A stretch of 64,000 bases of DNA. It comes from Spongiibacter nanhainus. Lineage in GTDB: Bacteria > Pseudomonadota > Gammaproteobacteria > Pseudomonadales > Spongiibacteraceae. Positions 53,257 to 62,081 of this stretch are shown here, piece after piece. The notes beneath the pieces were generated by a model, which saw nothing but the letters and a program-made list of their open reading frames with translations, was not told the DNA's origin and did no database searches. The position numbers and the translations under genes are program-made. The DNA lies in assembly GCF_016132545.1 (NCBI RefSeq), contig NZ_CP066167.1, positions 957,001 to 1,021,000 on the forward strand, written 5' to 3'. Positions within the stretch are counted from its first letter, which is position 1, and every line of letters starts with the position of its first letter.

Positions 53257-54384
53257 ATGACTGACTATCTTAAATATTTGTTGTCCCCGGCAATCCTAGC
53301 GATCCACGCCTGGGGGCTCGTTATGGGTGGCGCCCATGCGTGGATGGGTTTTGCCGCGATTGTTTGGGTGTTGTTGTTCGACGCGTTTTTGTCGCCCAGC
53401 CACCACCGGCGAGATACCCGTTTTCCCTGGCTCTACGACACCGTTATCTCGCTGACCGTGCTGGCGGGCTTCGCCAATATTTTCCTCTATGCCTACCTTG
53501 CCGGTTCTGGCCACTTTCAGGGCTTTGCCTCGGCATTTGGCGCCTTCATCGGCACGGTTGTTATCGGCTTTGTCATCGGTGCACCGCCAGTCCACGAGTT
53601 GTTTCACCGAGAGAATGCGGCACTGCGAACCCTGGGCCGGGTTGGCCAGTGCTTGGTCTTTGACCCCTGGCGGGAGATCACCCATGTGGTAACTCATCAT
53701 ATGCACACCGCGACGCCCACCGACCCGGATTACGCCCGTCGTGGCGACACCGTGTACGGCCATTTTATGCGCACCTTTCCCGGACAGTGGAAAGAGGCAT
53801 TTCACCTCGAAAAAATGATGTGGACCAAGCGAGGTCGTAAATGGTTTGACCCCCGCAACGCCTGGGTGGCAAAGGCAACCTACTTTGGCATTTTTATCGC
53901 AATTCTTTTTACTTTGGGTGGCTTGACCGGCGGTCTGCTGGCCTGTGCGGCGTTGATTCTCGGGCCCAGAATGATGCTGGAGGTCTTTAACTATTGCAAT
54001 CACTACGGTCTGGTATCTGCCACGCCAGGGCGCTTCAAAATGCACCACACCTGGAATCACCTGACACCCTTTACCCGGATTCTGGCGCTGGAGATTACCA
54101 ATCACGCCGGCCACCACGACGACAGCTACAAACCGTTCTATCTGTTAGAACCGGACCAGACTGGCCCCAAGCAGCCTCAGTTCCTGATGTGTGTGCTACT
54201 GGCCTTCGTACCGCCGCTGTTCTTCATGATGATCAAGCCGCTGTTGAAACACTGGGACGAGCACTACGCCAACGAACAGGAAAAAGAGATTGCCTACCGG
54301 GAAAACGCTCGCGCCGGCTGGCATGATCTCAACGATGGCAGTTTTGCCTATCGCGACGCTCAGCTCGCTGTCGCCTACGGATAA
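53257..54384 (+). CDS. XylM/AlkB-type membrane non-haem di-iron hydroxylase
   Basis: Integral-membrane monooxygenase of 375 residues that hydroxylates a methyl group, in the family of xylene monooxygenase XylM, p-cymene CymAa and alkane hydroxylase AlkB. Histidine boxes are HELFH (113-117), HVVTHHMH (143-150) and NHAGHHD (282-288), with FNYCNHYGL (244-252). HHTWNH and the C-terminal region (KHWDEHYA, then EKEIAYRENARAGW) look closer to XylM than to AlkB. The ATG at 53257 follows AAGGAG. A TTG at 53209 is in frame but unlikely. It is followed by the matching reductase gene. Confidence 0.9.
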   Translation: MTDYLKYLLSPAILAIHAWGLVMGGAHAWMGFAAIVWVLLFDAFLSPSHHRRDTRFPWLYDTVISLTVLAGFANIFLYAYLAGSGHFQGFASAFGAFIGTVVIGFVIGAPPVHELFHRENAALRTLGRVGQCLVFDPWREITHVVTHHMHTATPTDPDYARRGDTVYGHFMRTFPGQWKEAFHLEKMMWTKRGRKWFDPRNAWVAKATYFGIFIAILFTLGGLTGGLLACAALILGPRMMLEVFNYCNHYGLVSATPGRFKMHHTWNHLTPFTRILALEITNHAGHHDDSYKPFYLLEPDQTGPKQPQFLMCVLLAFVPPLFFMMIKPLLKHWDEHYANEQEKEIAYRENARAGWHDLNDGSFAYRDAQLAVAYG

Positions 54385-54417
54385 GCTAAACAGTAATAAA
54401 AACAGGTGAAGAGCAAG

Positions 54418-55485
54418 ATGGATCAAGCAGTAGCGTCCAGCCGATATGCCACTGAAGGACAGTGTCAGATCAAGGTCAAGGACAACGAAAAAAGCCAGTT
54501 TGTGATTAATCGCAACGATATGTTGCTGAAGTCCGCTTTGGATCAGGGCATGGATTACCCACACAACTGCCGTGTGGGCGTATGCGGGCAGTGCAAAACC
54601 CGGCTTATCAGTGGCGATGTGACGCCTATGGTTGACCTGGCACTGTCACCATTGACCAACGACGAAATCAATGAAGGTTACTTTCTTGCCTGCCAGGGTA
54701 AGGTGCGGGGCGACATTGAGATTGAGGTCAAACTCGGCCAACACCAGCCCATTCCCGAACAGCAGGTTTCAGGTAAAGTCTCGCTTTGGCGGCGACTTCC
54801 CGGTGAGGTCATAGAGCTGCGGATAGCGCTGGATAGACCGTTTTTCTATGAAGCGGGCCAGTATGGTTTTTTGGCGGAGTCGGGGTCGTTCGTGCGTCGC
54901 TGTTTCAGCTTTACCGATGCGCCACCAGCGGACCCAAACGTCGGCGCCAATGAAGTGGGCTTCTTGATCAAACGTCTCCCTGGTGGCCAGTTTTCCGAGT
55001 GGATATTTGAGAGAGATCGCACCGGGACAAAAATGTGGTTGCATGGACCCTACGGCATTATGGGTAACGATGATATCGACGCCGACGGGCTCTGCATCGC
55101 CGGGGGCACCGGGCTGGCTCCGGTATTATCGATTGTGGAACAAAGATTGAGTGCGTCAGCCACAGCCGTGTTTACGGTGATATTTGGTGTGCAGAAGCAA
55201 CAAGACCTGTTTGCGCTGGACAAATTACATGCACTATCCGAGGCGAGCCCCGGGCGTCTGCAAGTGGTGCCAGTGTTATCCCACGAACCTGAGGACTCCT
55301 CCTGGCCCGGTGCTCGAGGCTTGGTCACCGCGCCACTGGACGACAAGCTTGGCGTTGACTATAGCAATGTATCGAGCTTTATCTGCGGCAGTTTACCTAT
55401 GGTGGAAGCGGTAGAGCGGCGCTTGCTGGAGCTCGGCGCCCAGGCAGAGCGTATCCATGCCGACAAATTTATCCCGTCGGGTTGA
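54418..55485 (+). CDS. XylA-like reductase (2Fe-2S ferredoxin plus FAD/NAD domains)
   Basis: Electron-transfer partner of the hydroxylase, 355 residues. The N-terminal plant-type ferredoxin has ligands Cys51, Cys56, Cys59 and Cys92 (CRVGVCGQC, then ACQGKV). The FAD domain carries RRCFSFTDAP for RxYS-type binding, and the NAD domain CIAGGTGLAPVLSI and a C-terminal FICGSLPMVEAVE. This one-protein design is that of XylA and CymAb. The start may be ATG 54418 or GTG 54406. Confidence 0.9.
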   Translation: MDQAVASSRYATEGQCQIKVKDNEKSQFVINRNDMLLKSALDQGMDYPHNCRVGVCGQCKTRLISGDVTPMVDLALSPLTNDEINEGYFLACQGKVRGDIEIEVKLGQHQPIPEQQVSGKVSLWRRLPGEVIELRIALDRPFFYEAGQYGFLAESGSFVRRCFSFTDAPPADPNVGANEVGFLIKRLPGGQFSEWIFERDRTGTKMWLHGPYGIMGNDDIDADGLCIAGGTGLAPVLSIVEQRLSASATAVFTVIFGVQKQQDLFALDKLHALSEASPGRLQVVPVLSHEPEDSSWPGARGLVTAPLDDKLGVDYSNVSSFICGSLPMVEAVERRLLELGAQAERIHADKFIPSG

Positions 55486-55495
55486 GGGCAGCGCG

Positions 55496-56281
55496 GTGAA
55501 TCTAGCCTATTGTGAAATTGATGAGCAGCGTCTCATTGGGCGCTTGGTCGTTAATCGACCGGACGTGCTTAACGCCTTGAACGTCGATACTGCACAAGCC
55601 ATACAACGGGCGGCGGCGGAGCTGTCATCTCGTGCTGATCTACGTTGTATTGTACTGCAAGGTCGCGGCCGGGCCTTTATGGCAGGGAGCGACCTGAGTG
55701 CCTTTGCCGAGGACTTCGACAGAGCTGGTGACGTGGTTAATGCCCTGCTGGACGCACTGGAGCCCGTCATCCATTGCTTTAGAGAGCACCCGGCGCCAGT
55801 CGTGGCCAGCGTACAGGGCGCGGTAGCCGGAGCGGGACTGAGTTTGATGGCGGCATGTGACTTGGTTATCGCGGCTGAGGGCACCCGCTTTATGTTGGCC
55901 TACGACAAGATAGCGGCACCGCCAGATTGTGGTGGTAGCTACTTTCTCCCCCGCGCTGTGGGACAGCGTCGTGCCAATGCGTTGATGTATTTAGGGGAGT
56001 CGTGGGACGCGCAACGCGCTGAACAGTTCGGACTGATTAACCAAGTGGTAGCTGCAGATCGCCTTGCAGACGTCACTGACGCTATGGCGCAGAAAATTGC
56101 CAATGGCCCTTCACGAGCATATGCCCAGTTCAAAACCTTGGTATCGGAGAGCCGCAGCGATCTTCAGATACAGCTCGATGCGGAGCGGGAGGCCTTTGTC
56201 AGCGCCACCCGTACTCAAGACTTTAAGGCTGGCGTTAGTGCCTTTCTCAGTCGTGAGGCAGCCGACTTCATAGGAAAATAA
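55496..56281 (+). CDS. Enoyl-CoA hydratase/isomerase, PaaG-like
   Basis: Crotonase-fold enzyme of 261 residues. GRAFMAGSDLSAF forms the oxyanion hole, GAVAGAGLSLMAACDLV the second strand, and LAYDKIAAPPDCGGSYFLPRAVG carries the PDxGG pattern of PaaG-type isomerases/hydratases. The GTG at 55496 follows GAGGG and gives the family start. An in-frame ATG at 55457 would overlap the reductase gene by 29 bases. It probably acts on the CoA ester formed after methyl oxidation. Confidence 0.83.
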   Translation: MNLAYCEIDEQRLIGRLVVNRPDVLNALNVDTAQAIQRAAAELSSRADLRCIVLQGRGRAFMAGSDLSAFAEDFDRAGDVVNALLDALEPVIHCFREHPAPVVASVQGAVAGAGLSLMAACDLVIAAEGTRFMLAYDKIAAPPDCGGSYFLPRAVGQRRANALMYLGESWDAQRAEQFGLINQVVAADRLADVTDAMAQKIANGPSRAYAQFKTLVSESRSDLQIQLDAEREAFVSATRTQDFKAGVSAFLSREAADFIGK

Positions 56282-56345
56282 CTGCAAAACCGCACATTTG
56301 CGGCCTGTGCCGCGACGATTATATTTATGGTGGGAGTATAAAAAT

Positions 56346-57158
56346 ATGGCCAGTCATTCAGTAAAAGACAAAATCATCATGATTACAGGCGCAGCCGCTG
56401 GTTTTGGCAAAGCGACCGCCGAGAAGCTCGCGGCAGAGGGGGCGCATATTGTTGCCACCGACATCAATGTCGATGCGCTGGGTGACACCCTGGACCAATG
56501 TCGGGCTCTCGGTGCCGATGTCATCGGCGGTCGCCACGATGTCAGCAATGAGAAAGACTGGAATCAGATCATTGCCAAAGTGCAGGGCGAGTTCGGCAAG
56601 TTGGATGCGCTGATTAACAATGCGGGCTACATGCTGACCAAGCCTTACCTGCAGACCTCGCTGGAGGAGTTCCGGCAAATACATCGGGTCAATGTGGAAA
56701 GCGTTTGGGTTTCAGTACAAAAAGCCTACCCCCTGCTAAAGATGGCCGGTGAGCAGAACCCTAGTGGCAATGCCTCGGTGATTAATTTGTCGTCAGTCTA
56801 CGGCCAGATATCCGGCCTGGCCCAATCCGCCTACTGTGCCACCAAAGGTGCGGTGCGGATGTTGACTAAGTCTCAGGCGGTGGAGTTTGCACGCACCGGT
56901 GACCCGATTCGGGTCAATTCTGTACACCCCGGACCAGGTAATACCGCGCTGGCGGAAAATGGCGTCGCGCAGATGATTGAAGCGGGTATGGTCAGTACGC
57001 CGGAGGAGGCGTTGGCTTTAATGACGTCGCTGATCCCGGCGGGCCGTTTTGCAGAGCCCGAGGACATCTCCGATTTGATGGTGTTTCTGTGTAGCGATGC
57101 CTCGCGTTATTTCACTGGCTCTGAATTCACCCTCGATGGCGGCTACACCGCTATTTAA
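56346..57158 (+). CDS. Short-chain dehydrogenase/reductase 1 of the hydrocarbon cluster
   Basis: A 270-residue SDR with TGAAAGFG in the cofactor site, NNAG, a Ser in NLSSVYG and the catalytic YCATKGA. The Asp after the second strand (ATDINVD) indicates NAD(H). The C-terminus keeps GSEFTLDGGYTAI. In analogous pathways an SDR (CymB) oxidises the alcohol made by the hydroxylase, or a 3-hydroxyacyl-CoA later on; which applies is not clear. ATG 56346 was chosen on family length. Confidence 0.87.
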   Translation: MASHSVKDKIIMITGAAAGFGKATAEKLAAEGAHIVATDINVDALGDTLDQCRALGADVIGGRHDVSNEKDWNQIIAKVQGEFGKLDALINNAGYMLTKPYLQTSLEEFRQIHRVNVESVWVSVQKAYPLLKMAGEQNPSGNASVINLSSVYGQISGLAQSAYCATKGAVRMLTKSQAVEFARTGDPIRVNSVHPGPGNTALAENGVAQMIEAGMVSTPEEALALMTSLIPAGRFAEPEDISDLMVFLCSDASRYFTGSEFTLDGGYTAI

Positions 57159-57177
57159 CGCAAGGTCTATAGAGACT

Positions 57178-57957
57178 ATGAAGTTCACCGATCACGTCGT
57201 CCTCGTTGCGGGTGGCACCACGGGCATAAACTTTGCGGTCGCCAAGGCCTTTGCCGTCGAGGGGGCAAAAGTGTGTGTGCTGAGCCGGTCTCAGACGAAT
57301 GTCGATACCGCGCTGGAGGAACTGACACGGGTATCCGCGAGCGTAATGGGTCGCGCGGCGGATGTGCGCGACACAATACAGGTCAGCGAGGCCGTGGCTC
57401 AGGTCGTGTCAGCGTGGGGCGATATCGATATTCTGGTGTCGGGCGCCGCGGGCAATTTTGTCTCACCGCTATCTGCTATGTCGTCCAATGGTTTTAAAAC
57501 CGTGGTGGATATCGACTTGCTGGGCAGTTTTAACGTGATGGGGGCGGTGTATCCCCACCTCAAGAAGCCTGGCGCCAGTATCGTCAACATTAGTGCCCCC
57601 CAATCGCAGCTGCCAACACCGGCACAGGCCCACGTCTGTGCCGCAAAGGCGGGGATCGATCAACTGACCAGAACGGCCGCGATGGAATGGGGGCCGGAAG
57701 GAATACGGGTCAATGCGATTTCCCCGGGCCCGATCGACGATACCGAAGGGATGAAGCGCCTGGGACCCACTGAAGAGTCGAGGAAAAAATGGGAGCAGAG
57801 CGTGCCCCTGCGCCGTTACGGCAGCAAAGACGAAATCGCCGATGCGGCAAAATGGTTGTGCTCCCCTCAGGCTAGCTACATCAGCGGCGTGATACTTCCG
57901 GTGGATGGTGGCTGGTCGCTGGGTGGCTCCAGCGCCATGACTACCGCGTTGTCCTGA
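57178..57957 (+). CDS. Short-chain dehydrogenase/reductase 2 of the hydrocarbon cluster
   Basis: A 259-residue SDR. The cofactor loop reads AGGTTGINFAVAKAF instead of the usual TGxxxGIG, the NNAG position reads SGAAGNF, and the catalytic Tyr position is His (AHVCAAKAGIDQL). The active-site Lys remains, but the usual YxxxK is HxxxK. These features resemble 2,4-dienoyl-CoA reductase (DECR)-type SDRs, where NNAG-like AAGNF is also seen. It may therefore reduce a dienoyl-CoA rather than oxidise an alcohol. It lies 19 bases behind SDR 1. Confidence 0.83.
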   Translation: MKFTDHVVLVAGGTTGINFAVAKAFAVEGAKVCVLSRSQTNVDTALEELTRVSASVMGRAADVRDTIQVSEAVAQVVSAWGDIDILVSGAAGNFVSPLSAMSSNGFKTVVDIDLLGSFNVMGAVYPHLKKPGASIVNISAPQSQLPTPAQAHVCAAKAGIDQLTRTAAMEWGPEGIRVNAISPGPIDDTEGMKRLGPTEESRKKWEQSVPLRRYGSKDEIADAAKWLCSPQASYISGVILPVDGGWSLGGSSAMTTALS

Positions 57958-57971
57958 GCGCAGGTCAACGA

Positions 57972-58358
57972 CTAGACGGAATCCTGGGGTCGTCTGGCGC
58001 CATCGGGACCATAGAGTCGGTCGTAGCGGCGTTGGGCCCACCAGCTATAAGCCGTATCGACCACCCAACGCAGCCCAGGCCATCTCATCCATCGCAGCCA
58101 CTTGCCCCGTGGCGTTGACTGCCACGCGGCGACGTTGGCGTCGGCGCCGGTTAACCACTGTCCATCTGCCTTTTGTAAATGCAGCATCTTCAGCAGGTCG
58201 TGCCGGCTCATATTCGCTGGTAGTTCCTTAAGGCTATGAATATCAACCAGGCTGAGTCGACCGTCTGATTTTTTCGCCAGCACATTCATCTCCCGACGGC
58301 ACAAGGGGCAAGCGCCATCGTAGTAAAGTGTGTCTTTGTCTGCATCGCCGGTTTTCAT
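57972..58358 (-). CDS. DCC family thiol-disulfide oxidoreductase-like protein (DUF393)
   Basis: A 128-residue protein with the DUF393 signature YYDGACPLCRREM near residues 12-24, and DIHSLKELP and WLTGADANVAAW further on. The family is thioredoxin-like with a CxxC; its role is unknown. It is convergent with the SDR genes and may be unrelated to the hydrocarbon pathway. Confidence 0.85.
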   Translation of the reverse strand: MKTGDADKDTLYYDGACPLCRREMNVLAKKSDGRLSLVDIHSLKELPANMSRHDLLKMLHLQKADGQWLTGADANVAAWQSTPRGKWLRWMRWPGLRWVVDTAYSWWAQRRYDRLYGPDGARRPQDSV

Positions 58359-58433
58359 AGCGGCCTCCTTGGGTTGCCCCCTTTTTACAGGCGGGGTGCC
58401 AATAACGGATCACCACAAGGTTTGTGTGCCGGC

Positions 58434-58459
58434 AAAAAAAGCGCACCGAGAGGTGCGCG
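58434..58459 (-). terminator. Rho-independent terminator of the minus-strand aldehyde dehydrogenase / acyl-CoA synthetase genes
   Basis: On the minus strand GCGCACC and GGTGCGC (58441-58458) form a stem with a short loop, followed by seven T (58434-58440). It lies 35 bases beyond the synthetase stop. Confidence 0.88.
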
Positions 58460-58493
58460 AATGAAGCGAATGAGTGGTATCCAATACGTGCCG

Positions 58494-60050
58494 CTAACTT
58501 ACCATTCGCTCCTTGTCTTGCCAGTAGGGTTTCCGTAATTCAGTTTTAAGCACTTTACCGGCGCCAGAGAGGGGTAGTGCGTCTAGGATGTTCATACTGC
58601 GGGGGCATTTATAACCGGCCACAAGTTGCTTACAGTGGGCGTAGAGTTCATCCAGTTCCAGCGTGTGGTCCGGTTTGACGACCACCGCAGCGTGGACTTT
58701 CTCACCCATATCGTCGCAGGGGATGCCGATGACCGCACAAGCGGCGACGGCGGGGTGTTTAAGCACGGCGTTTTCCACCTCGGCACAGTAGACGTTTTCG
58801 CCGCCGGAGATGATCATGTCCTTTTTGCGGTCGACAATAAACACATAGCCATTGTCATCCATGTAGCCGACATCGCCCGTGTGCATCCAGCCGCCCTTCA
58901 GGGCTTCTTCGCTAGCTTCCGGCTTGTTCAGATAGCCCTGCATCAAGTTGGGGCCGCGGGCAATTATTTCGCCCACTTCGCCTCTGGGGCGCTCCCGGTC
59001 CTGGTCATCGACGATCCGCACTTGCACGTGACAGGCCGAGCGACCGCCGCTGCGTAGCCGACCTAATTGGCGGTTCTCCGGTAAATGCGTAGCCGCGGGC
59101 AGCACGGTCATTACCGCCGCGGTTTCGGTCATGCCGTAGACTTGGGTCAGTGAGGCGGAAGTGAACAAATTCATCACCCCATCCAGAAGGGTCTCTGCCG
59201 CCGGCGATGCGCCGTACATGATGGATTTGACGCTGGTGGTATCGAACTGTTTGGCGCCCTCAAACCCTACAATAGCTTGTAGCATCGCTGGTACTAGCAG
59301 TAAGTCGGTGATGCTTTCGCTTGCCACCATTTGCAGCAATGAGTCCGGCCGGAAGGCGGGCAGGAAGTGGTGCTGACCACCGCGGATCACCAAGCATGTG
59401 GTAAGCATCATATCGGCCAAGTGAAACATAGGCGCTGCGTGTAATCCTTTGGCGCCCTCGGCCAGTAGGCCTTCGCTCAGCAGCGCCAGACCGGAACTAA
59501 ACAGATTGGCATGACTGAGCATCACGCCCTTGGGGCGCCCTGTGGTGCCGCCGGTATAGAAAATACCAAATAGCGTATCGCCACTGGCCTCGGCGTCGTC
59601 AATGGCTGCGCTGTCGGCAATCATGGCTTCTGTGCTGACCATGCCCTCGGGCAGGTCACCGTCTCCCTGAAAGAAGTAATGCGCCACGGACGGAGATTTT
59701 TCGCGTATGTCCGATGCCATCGCTGCAAACTGATCATCCAGCAGAATAGCCGTGGAGTTAGAGTCGTTCAGAGAGTAAGTGACCTCCTCGGCGCTCCAGC
59801 GGAAGTTGATGGGATTCACTACGGCGCCCAGCCAGGCGATCGCCAGATAAGCTTCCAGGTAGCGATCCGAGTTCAAGGCCAGGATGGCGATGCGATCGCC
59901 GGGCCCCAGACCCTGCGCCGCCAGGCCTCCGGCAAGCTTGCCCACCCGCTCGCGCAACTGGCCAAAGCTCTGGCGCCGATCGCCGCAAACGGTAGCAATG
60001 GCCTCGGGGTGTTGCTGTACCGCGCGGTGTAAACCTTGGGTAAATTGCAT
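58494..60050 (-). CDS. Acyl-CoA synthetase (AMP-forming)
   Basis: A 518-residue ANL-superfamily ligase. It shows the P-loop-like YTGGTTGRPKGVMLSH, YGMTET, HTGDVGYMDDNGYVFIVDRKKDMI (A8 hinge region) and the C-terminal catalytic Lys in SGAGKVLK. It activates a carboxylic acid as its CoA ester. It is placed 49 bases after the aldehyde dehydrogenase gene on the same strand, so it would act on the acid that enzyme makes. CymE plays this role in p-cymene degradation. Confidence 0.92.
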   Translation of the reverse strand: MQFTQGLHRAVQQHPEAIATVCGDRRQSFGQLRERVGKLAGGLAAQGLGPGDRIAILALNSDRYLEAYLAIAWLGAVVNPINFRWSAEEVTYSLNDSNSTAILLDDQFAAMASDIREKSPSVAHYFFQGDGDLPEGMVSTEAMIADSAAIDDAEASGDTLFGIFYTGGTTGRPKGVMLSHANLFSSGLALLSEGLLAEGAKGLHAAPMFHLADMMLTTCLVIRGGQHHFLPAFRPDSLLQMVASESITDLLLVPAMLQAIVGFEGAKQFDTTSVKSIMYGASPAAETLLDGVMNLFTSASLTQVYGMTETAAVMTVLPAATHLPENRQLGRLRSGGRSACHVQVRIVDDQDRERPRGEVGEIIARGPNLMQGYLNKPEASEEALKGGWMHTGDVGYMDDNGYVFIVDRKKDMIISGGENVYCAEVENAVLKHPAVAACAVIGIPCDDMGEKVHAAVVVKPDHTLELDELYAHCKQLVAGYKCPRSMNILDALPLSGAGKVLKTELRKPYWQDKERMVS

Positions 60051-60099
60051 AATGAATCTCCTGGCTGATGTGTTGATAAGGCGCCTATGTTGATGGAAG

Positions 60100-61569
60100 T
60101 TAGGCGATCTTCATCACCACGGATTTGGTCTCGGTGTAGTGGCTGAACACGTCTTCGCTGTTTTCTCTACCCCAGCCGGACTGCTTAAAGCCGCCAAACG
60201 GGATGTTGGGGTCGGGGCTGAGTTGGGTATTTACCCACACGGTGCCGGCCTCCAGCTTGGCGGCTAGTAGATGGGCGGTATTGAGCTCTTGGGTATAGAT
60301 GTGTGCAGCGAGGCCGTAACAGGAGTCGTTGGCCATAGCGGCGAGCTCATCGAGATCGTCGTAAGGCGTGGCGGTGAGTACCGGACCGAAGAATTCATCC
60401 CGGAAGGCGGGGTTAGTCTGGTCCTCGGTGACCAGAATCGTGGGCTCAATAAAGTAGCCGGTATCACCGTAGCGCTTGCCGCCGCAAAACAGGCTGGCAC
60501 CCTGACTGATACTGGCATCCACCTTGCCCAGAATGCCGTCCATTTGTTTCTGGCTCACCACAGGCCCCAGCAATGTTTCTGGATTCAAGCCAGCGCCAAT
60601 CTTAAAGGTACTGGCCACATTGGCGATGCCTTCCAGCACTTGGTCAAACTGTTTGCGCGGGGCAAATAAACGAGTACCGGCAAAACAAATCTGTCCGGCG
60701 TTAACGAATACTGCCTGGGTGGCACCGGGAACCGCGATATCCATGTCGGCATCGGGCATGACAATAGTGGGGGATTTTCCTCCCAATTCCAGTGTGACCC
60801 GCTTAAGATCGTCCGCAACGCTGTGCAGGATATGCTTGCCCACCGCCGTCGAGCCGGTAAAGCTGATTTTGCTTATCCCGGGGTGGTCGACAATGGCTTG
60901 GCCGGTAGTGGGGCCATCGCCCAGCACGACATTGAACACTCCGGGCGGGAAGCCCGCCTCCTCAAACAGCGACGCCAGGCGCAGAGCGCTGTAGGGGGTT
61001 TGCTCGGCGGGTTTTAGCACCACTGTGCATCCCGCCGCCAATGCGGGGGCCAGCTTCCACACCGCCAACACCAGCGGAAAATTCCAGGGCACAATCGCGC
61101 CGACCACCCCGACTGGTTCCCGGCGGGTATAAACGTGATGACTGCCCTCTGGCTGCAGTGCTGGCGTCAGCTGACGTCCAGAGAGTTTGCTGCACCAGCC
61201 GGCAAAGTAGCGGAACCACATCGCGCTGAGGGGGACATCCACCGTGCTGGAGAAAGCCAGTGGCTTGCCATTGTCCAGGCTCTCCAGTGCCGCCAGCTCA
61301 TCGGCATTCTGGTCGATTAAATCCGCTAGACGCTGCAACAAGCTTTCCCGAGCCATTGGTGGTAGCTGGCGCCAGTCGGGGTTGTTGAACGCCTGCCTGG
61401 CTGCCTGCACCGCCTGATCGACGACACCCGCGTCGCTGTTGGGGATCTCCCCCAACACACTGCCGTCAGCGGGGTTTCGCACTGTGATAGATGCAGCGAC
61501 ATCGCCGGACTGCCATGCGCCATTAATATAGTTTTTTCCTTGGGGGACGGGCGGAACTTGCACAGCCAT
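60100..61569 (-). CDS. Aldehyde dehydrogenase (NAD(P)-dependent, non-acylating)
   Basis: A 489-residue class 1/2-type aldehyde dehydrogenase. Asn163 lies in PWNFP, Lys186 in KPAEQTP, the general base Glu261 in LELGGKSP and the nucleophile Cys295 in GQICFAGTR. The C-terminal segment FGGFKQSGWGRENSEDVF is typical. It would oxidise the aldehyde formed from the hydroxylated substrate. It is the first gene of a minus-strand pair with the synthetase; a palindromic operator candidate lies upstream. Confidence 0.93.
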   Translation of the reverse strand: MAVQVPPVPQGKNYINGAWQSGDVAASITVRNPADGSVLGEIPNSDAGVVDQAVQAARQAFNNPDWRQLPPMARESLLQRLADLIDQNADELAALESLDNGKPLAFSSTVDVPLSAMWFRYFAGWCSKLSGRQLTPALQPEGSHHVYTRREPVGVVGAIVPWNFPLVLAVWKLAPALAAGCTVVLKPAEQTPYSALRLASLFEEAGFPPGVFNVVLGDGPTTGQAIVDHPGISKISFTGSTAVGKHILHSVADDLKRVTLELGGKSPTIVMPDADMDIAVPGATQAVFVNAGQICFAGTRLFAPRKQFDQVLEGIANVASTFKIGAGLNPETLLGPVVSQKQMDGILGKVDASISQGASLFCGGKRYGDTGYFIEPTILVTEDQTNPAFRDEFFGPVLTATPYDDLDELAAMANDSCYGLAAHIYTQELNTAHLLAAKLEAGTVWVNTQLSPDPNIPFGGFKQSGWGRENSEDVFSHYTETKSVVMKIA

Positions 61570-61632
61570 CTGCTGATCCTCGATAGTTATTGGTATTAGC
61601 TACATTTATGATGCCGAGGCAGGGTCAAACTG

Positions 61633-61654
61633 CCACCAAACCAAAGTTTGGTGG
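61633..61654. promoter_or_regulatory. Perfect palindrome upstream of the aldehyde dehydrogenase gene, operator candidate copy 2
   Basis: CCACCAAAC (61633-61641) and GTTTGGTGG (61646-61654) form a perfect inverted repeat with a CAAA spacer. Its core, CCAAACCAAAGTTTGG (61636-61651), matches 14 of 16 bases of the motif before the hydroxylase gene at 53156. It lies 67 bases upstream of the dehydrogenase start, a reasonable activator position. Confidence 0.5.
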
Positions 61655-61661
61655 TCGGGTA

Positions 61662-62081
61662 TTATTCACCCTGTGAAGACGATATCCGCCGCAGAGCGAT
61701 CACTTGCACGGGTGCCAGCAACAGCTCGACTACAAGGGCAAAAATAATAAAGCCGATGCCAGCTGTACTTTCCGGCACGCCGGACTGTGCTATCGCAATA
61801 AGCCGCCCAATGCCGCCCAGGATAAGGAACCCAAGCGCACCTGCGACAAGCGAGGCGCGCTGCCCCAGGTCTTGCAGGCCGTAAATAAGCAGCAAGCCGT
61901 AGCCAAACCAAATGGCGCCCAAAAAGTGGATCTGGCTGTTTAATACCGGGTCCAGTAACTGATCCTTACTCAGTGCAATACCGATGTTGGCTTGAGCGGT
62001 AGCTCCCACCAGAATATCCATTGCGCCGGTCAGGCAGGCGAGAATGGCGATAAACCAGAGGCTGTAGCGTAGTAATTGCAT
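61662..62081 (-). CDS. DUF4345-like small membrane protein
   Basis: A 139-residue protein with four predicted membrane spans (about 5-28, 50-70, 78-98, 107-130) and the pattern QIHFLGAIWFGYGLLLI seen in DUF4345 proteins. No function is known. It lies upstream of the aldehyde dehydrogenase on the same strand, with the operator-like palindrome between them. Confidence 0.7.
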   Translation of the reverse strand: MQLLRYSLWFIAILACLTGAMDILVGATAQANIGIALSKDQLLDPVLNSQIHFLGAIWFGYGLLLIYGLQDLGQRASLVAGALGFLILGGIGRLIAIAQSGVPESTAGIGFIIFALVVELLLAPVQVIALRRISSSQGE

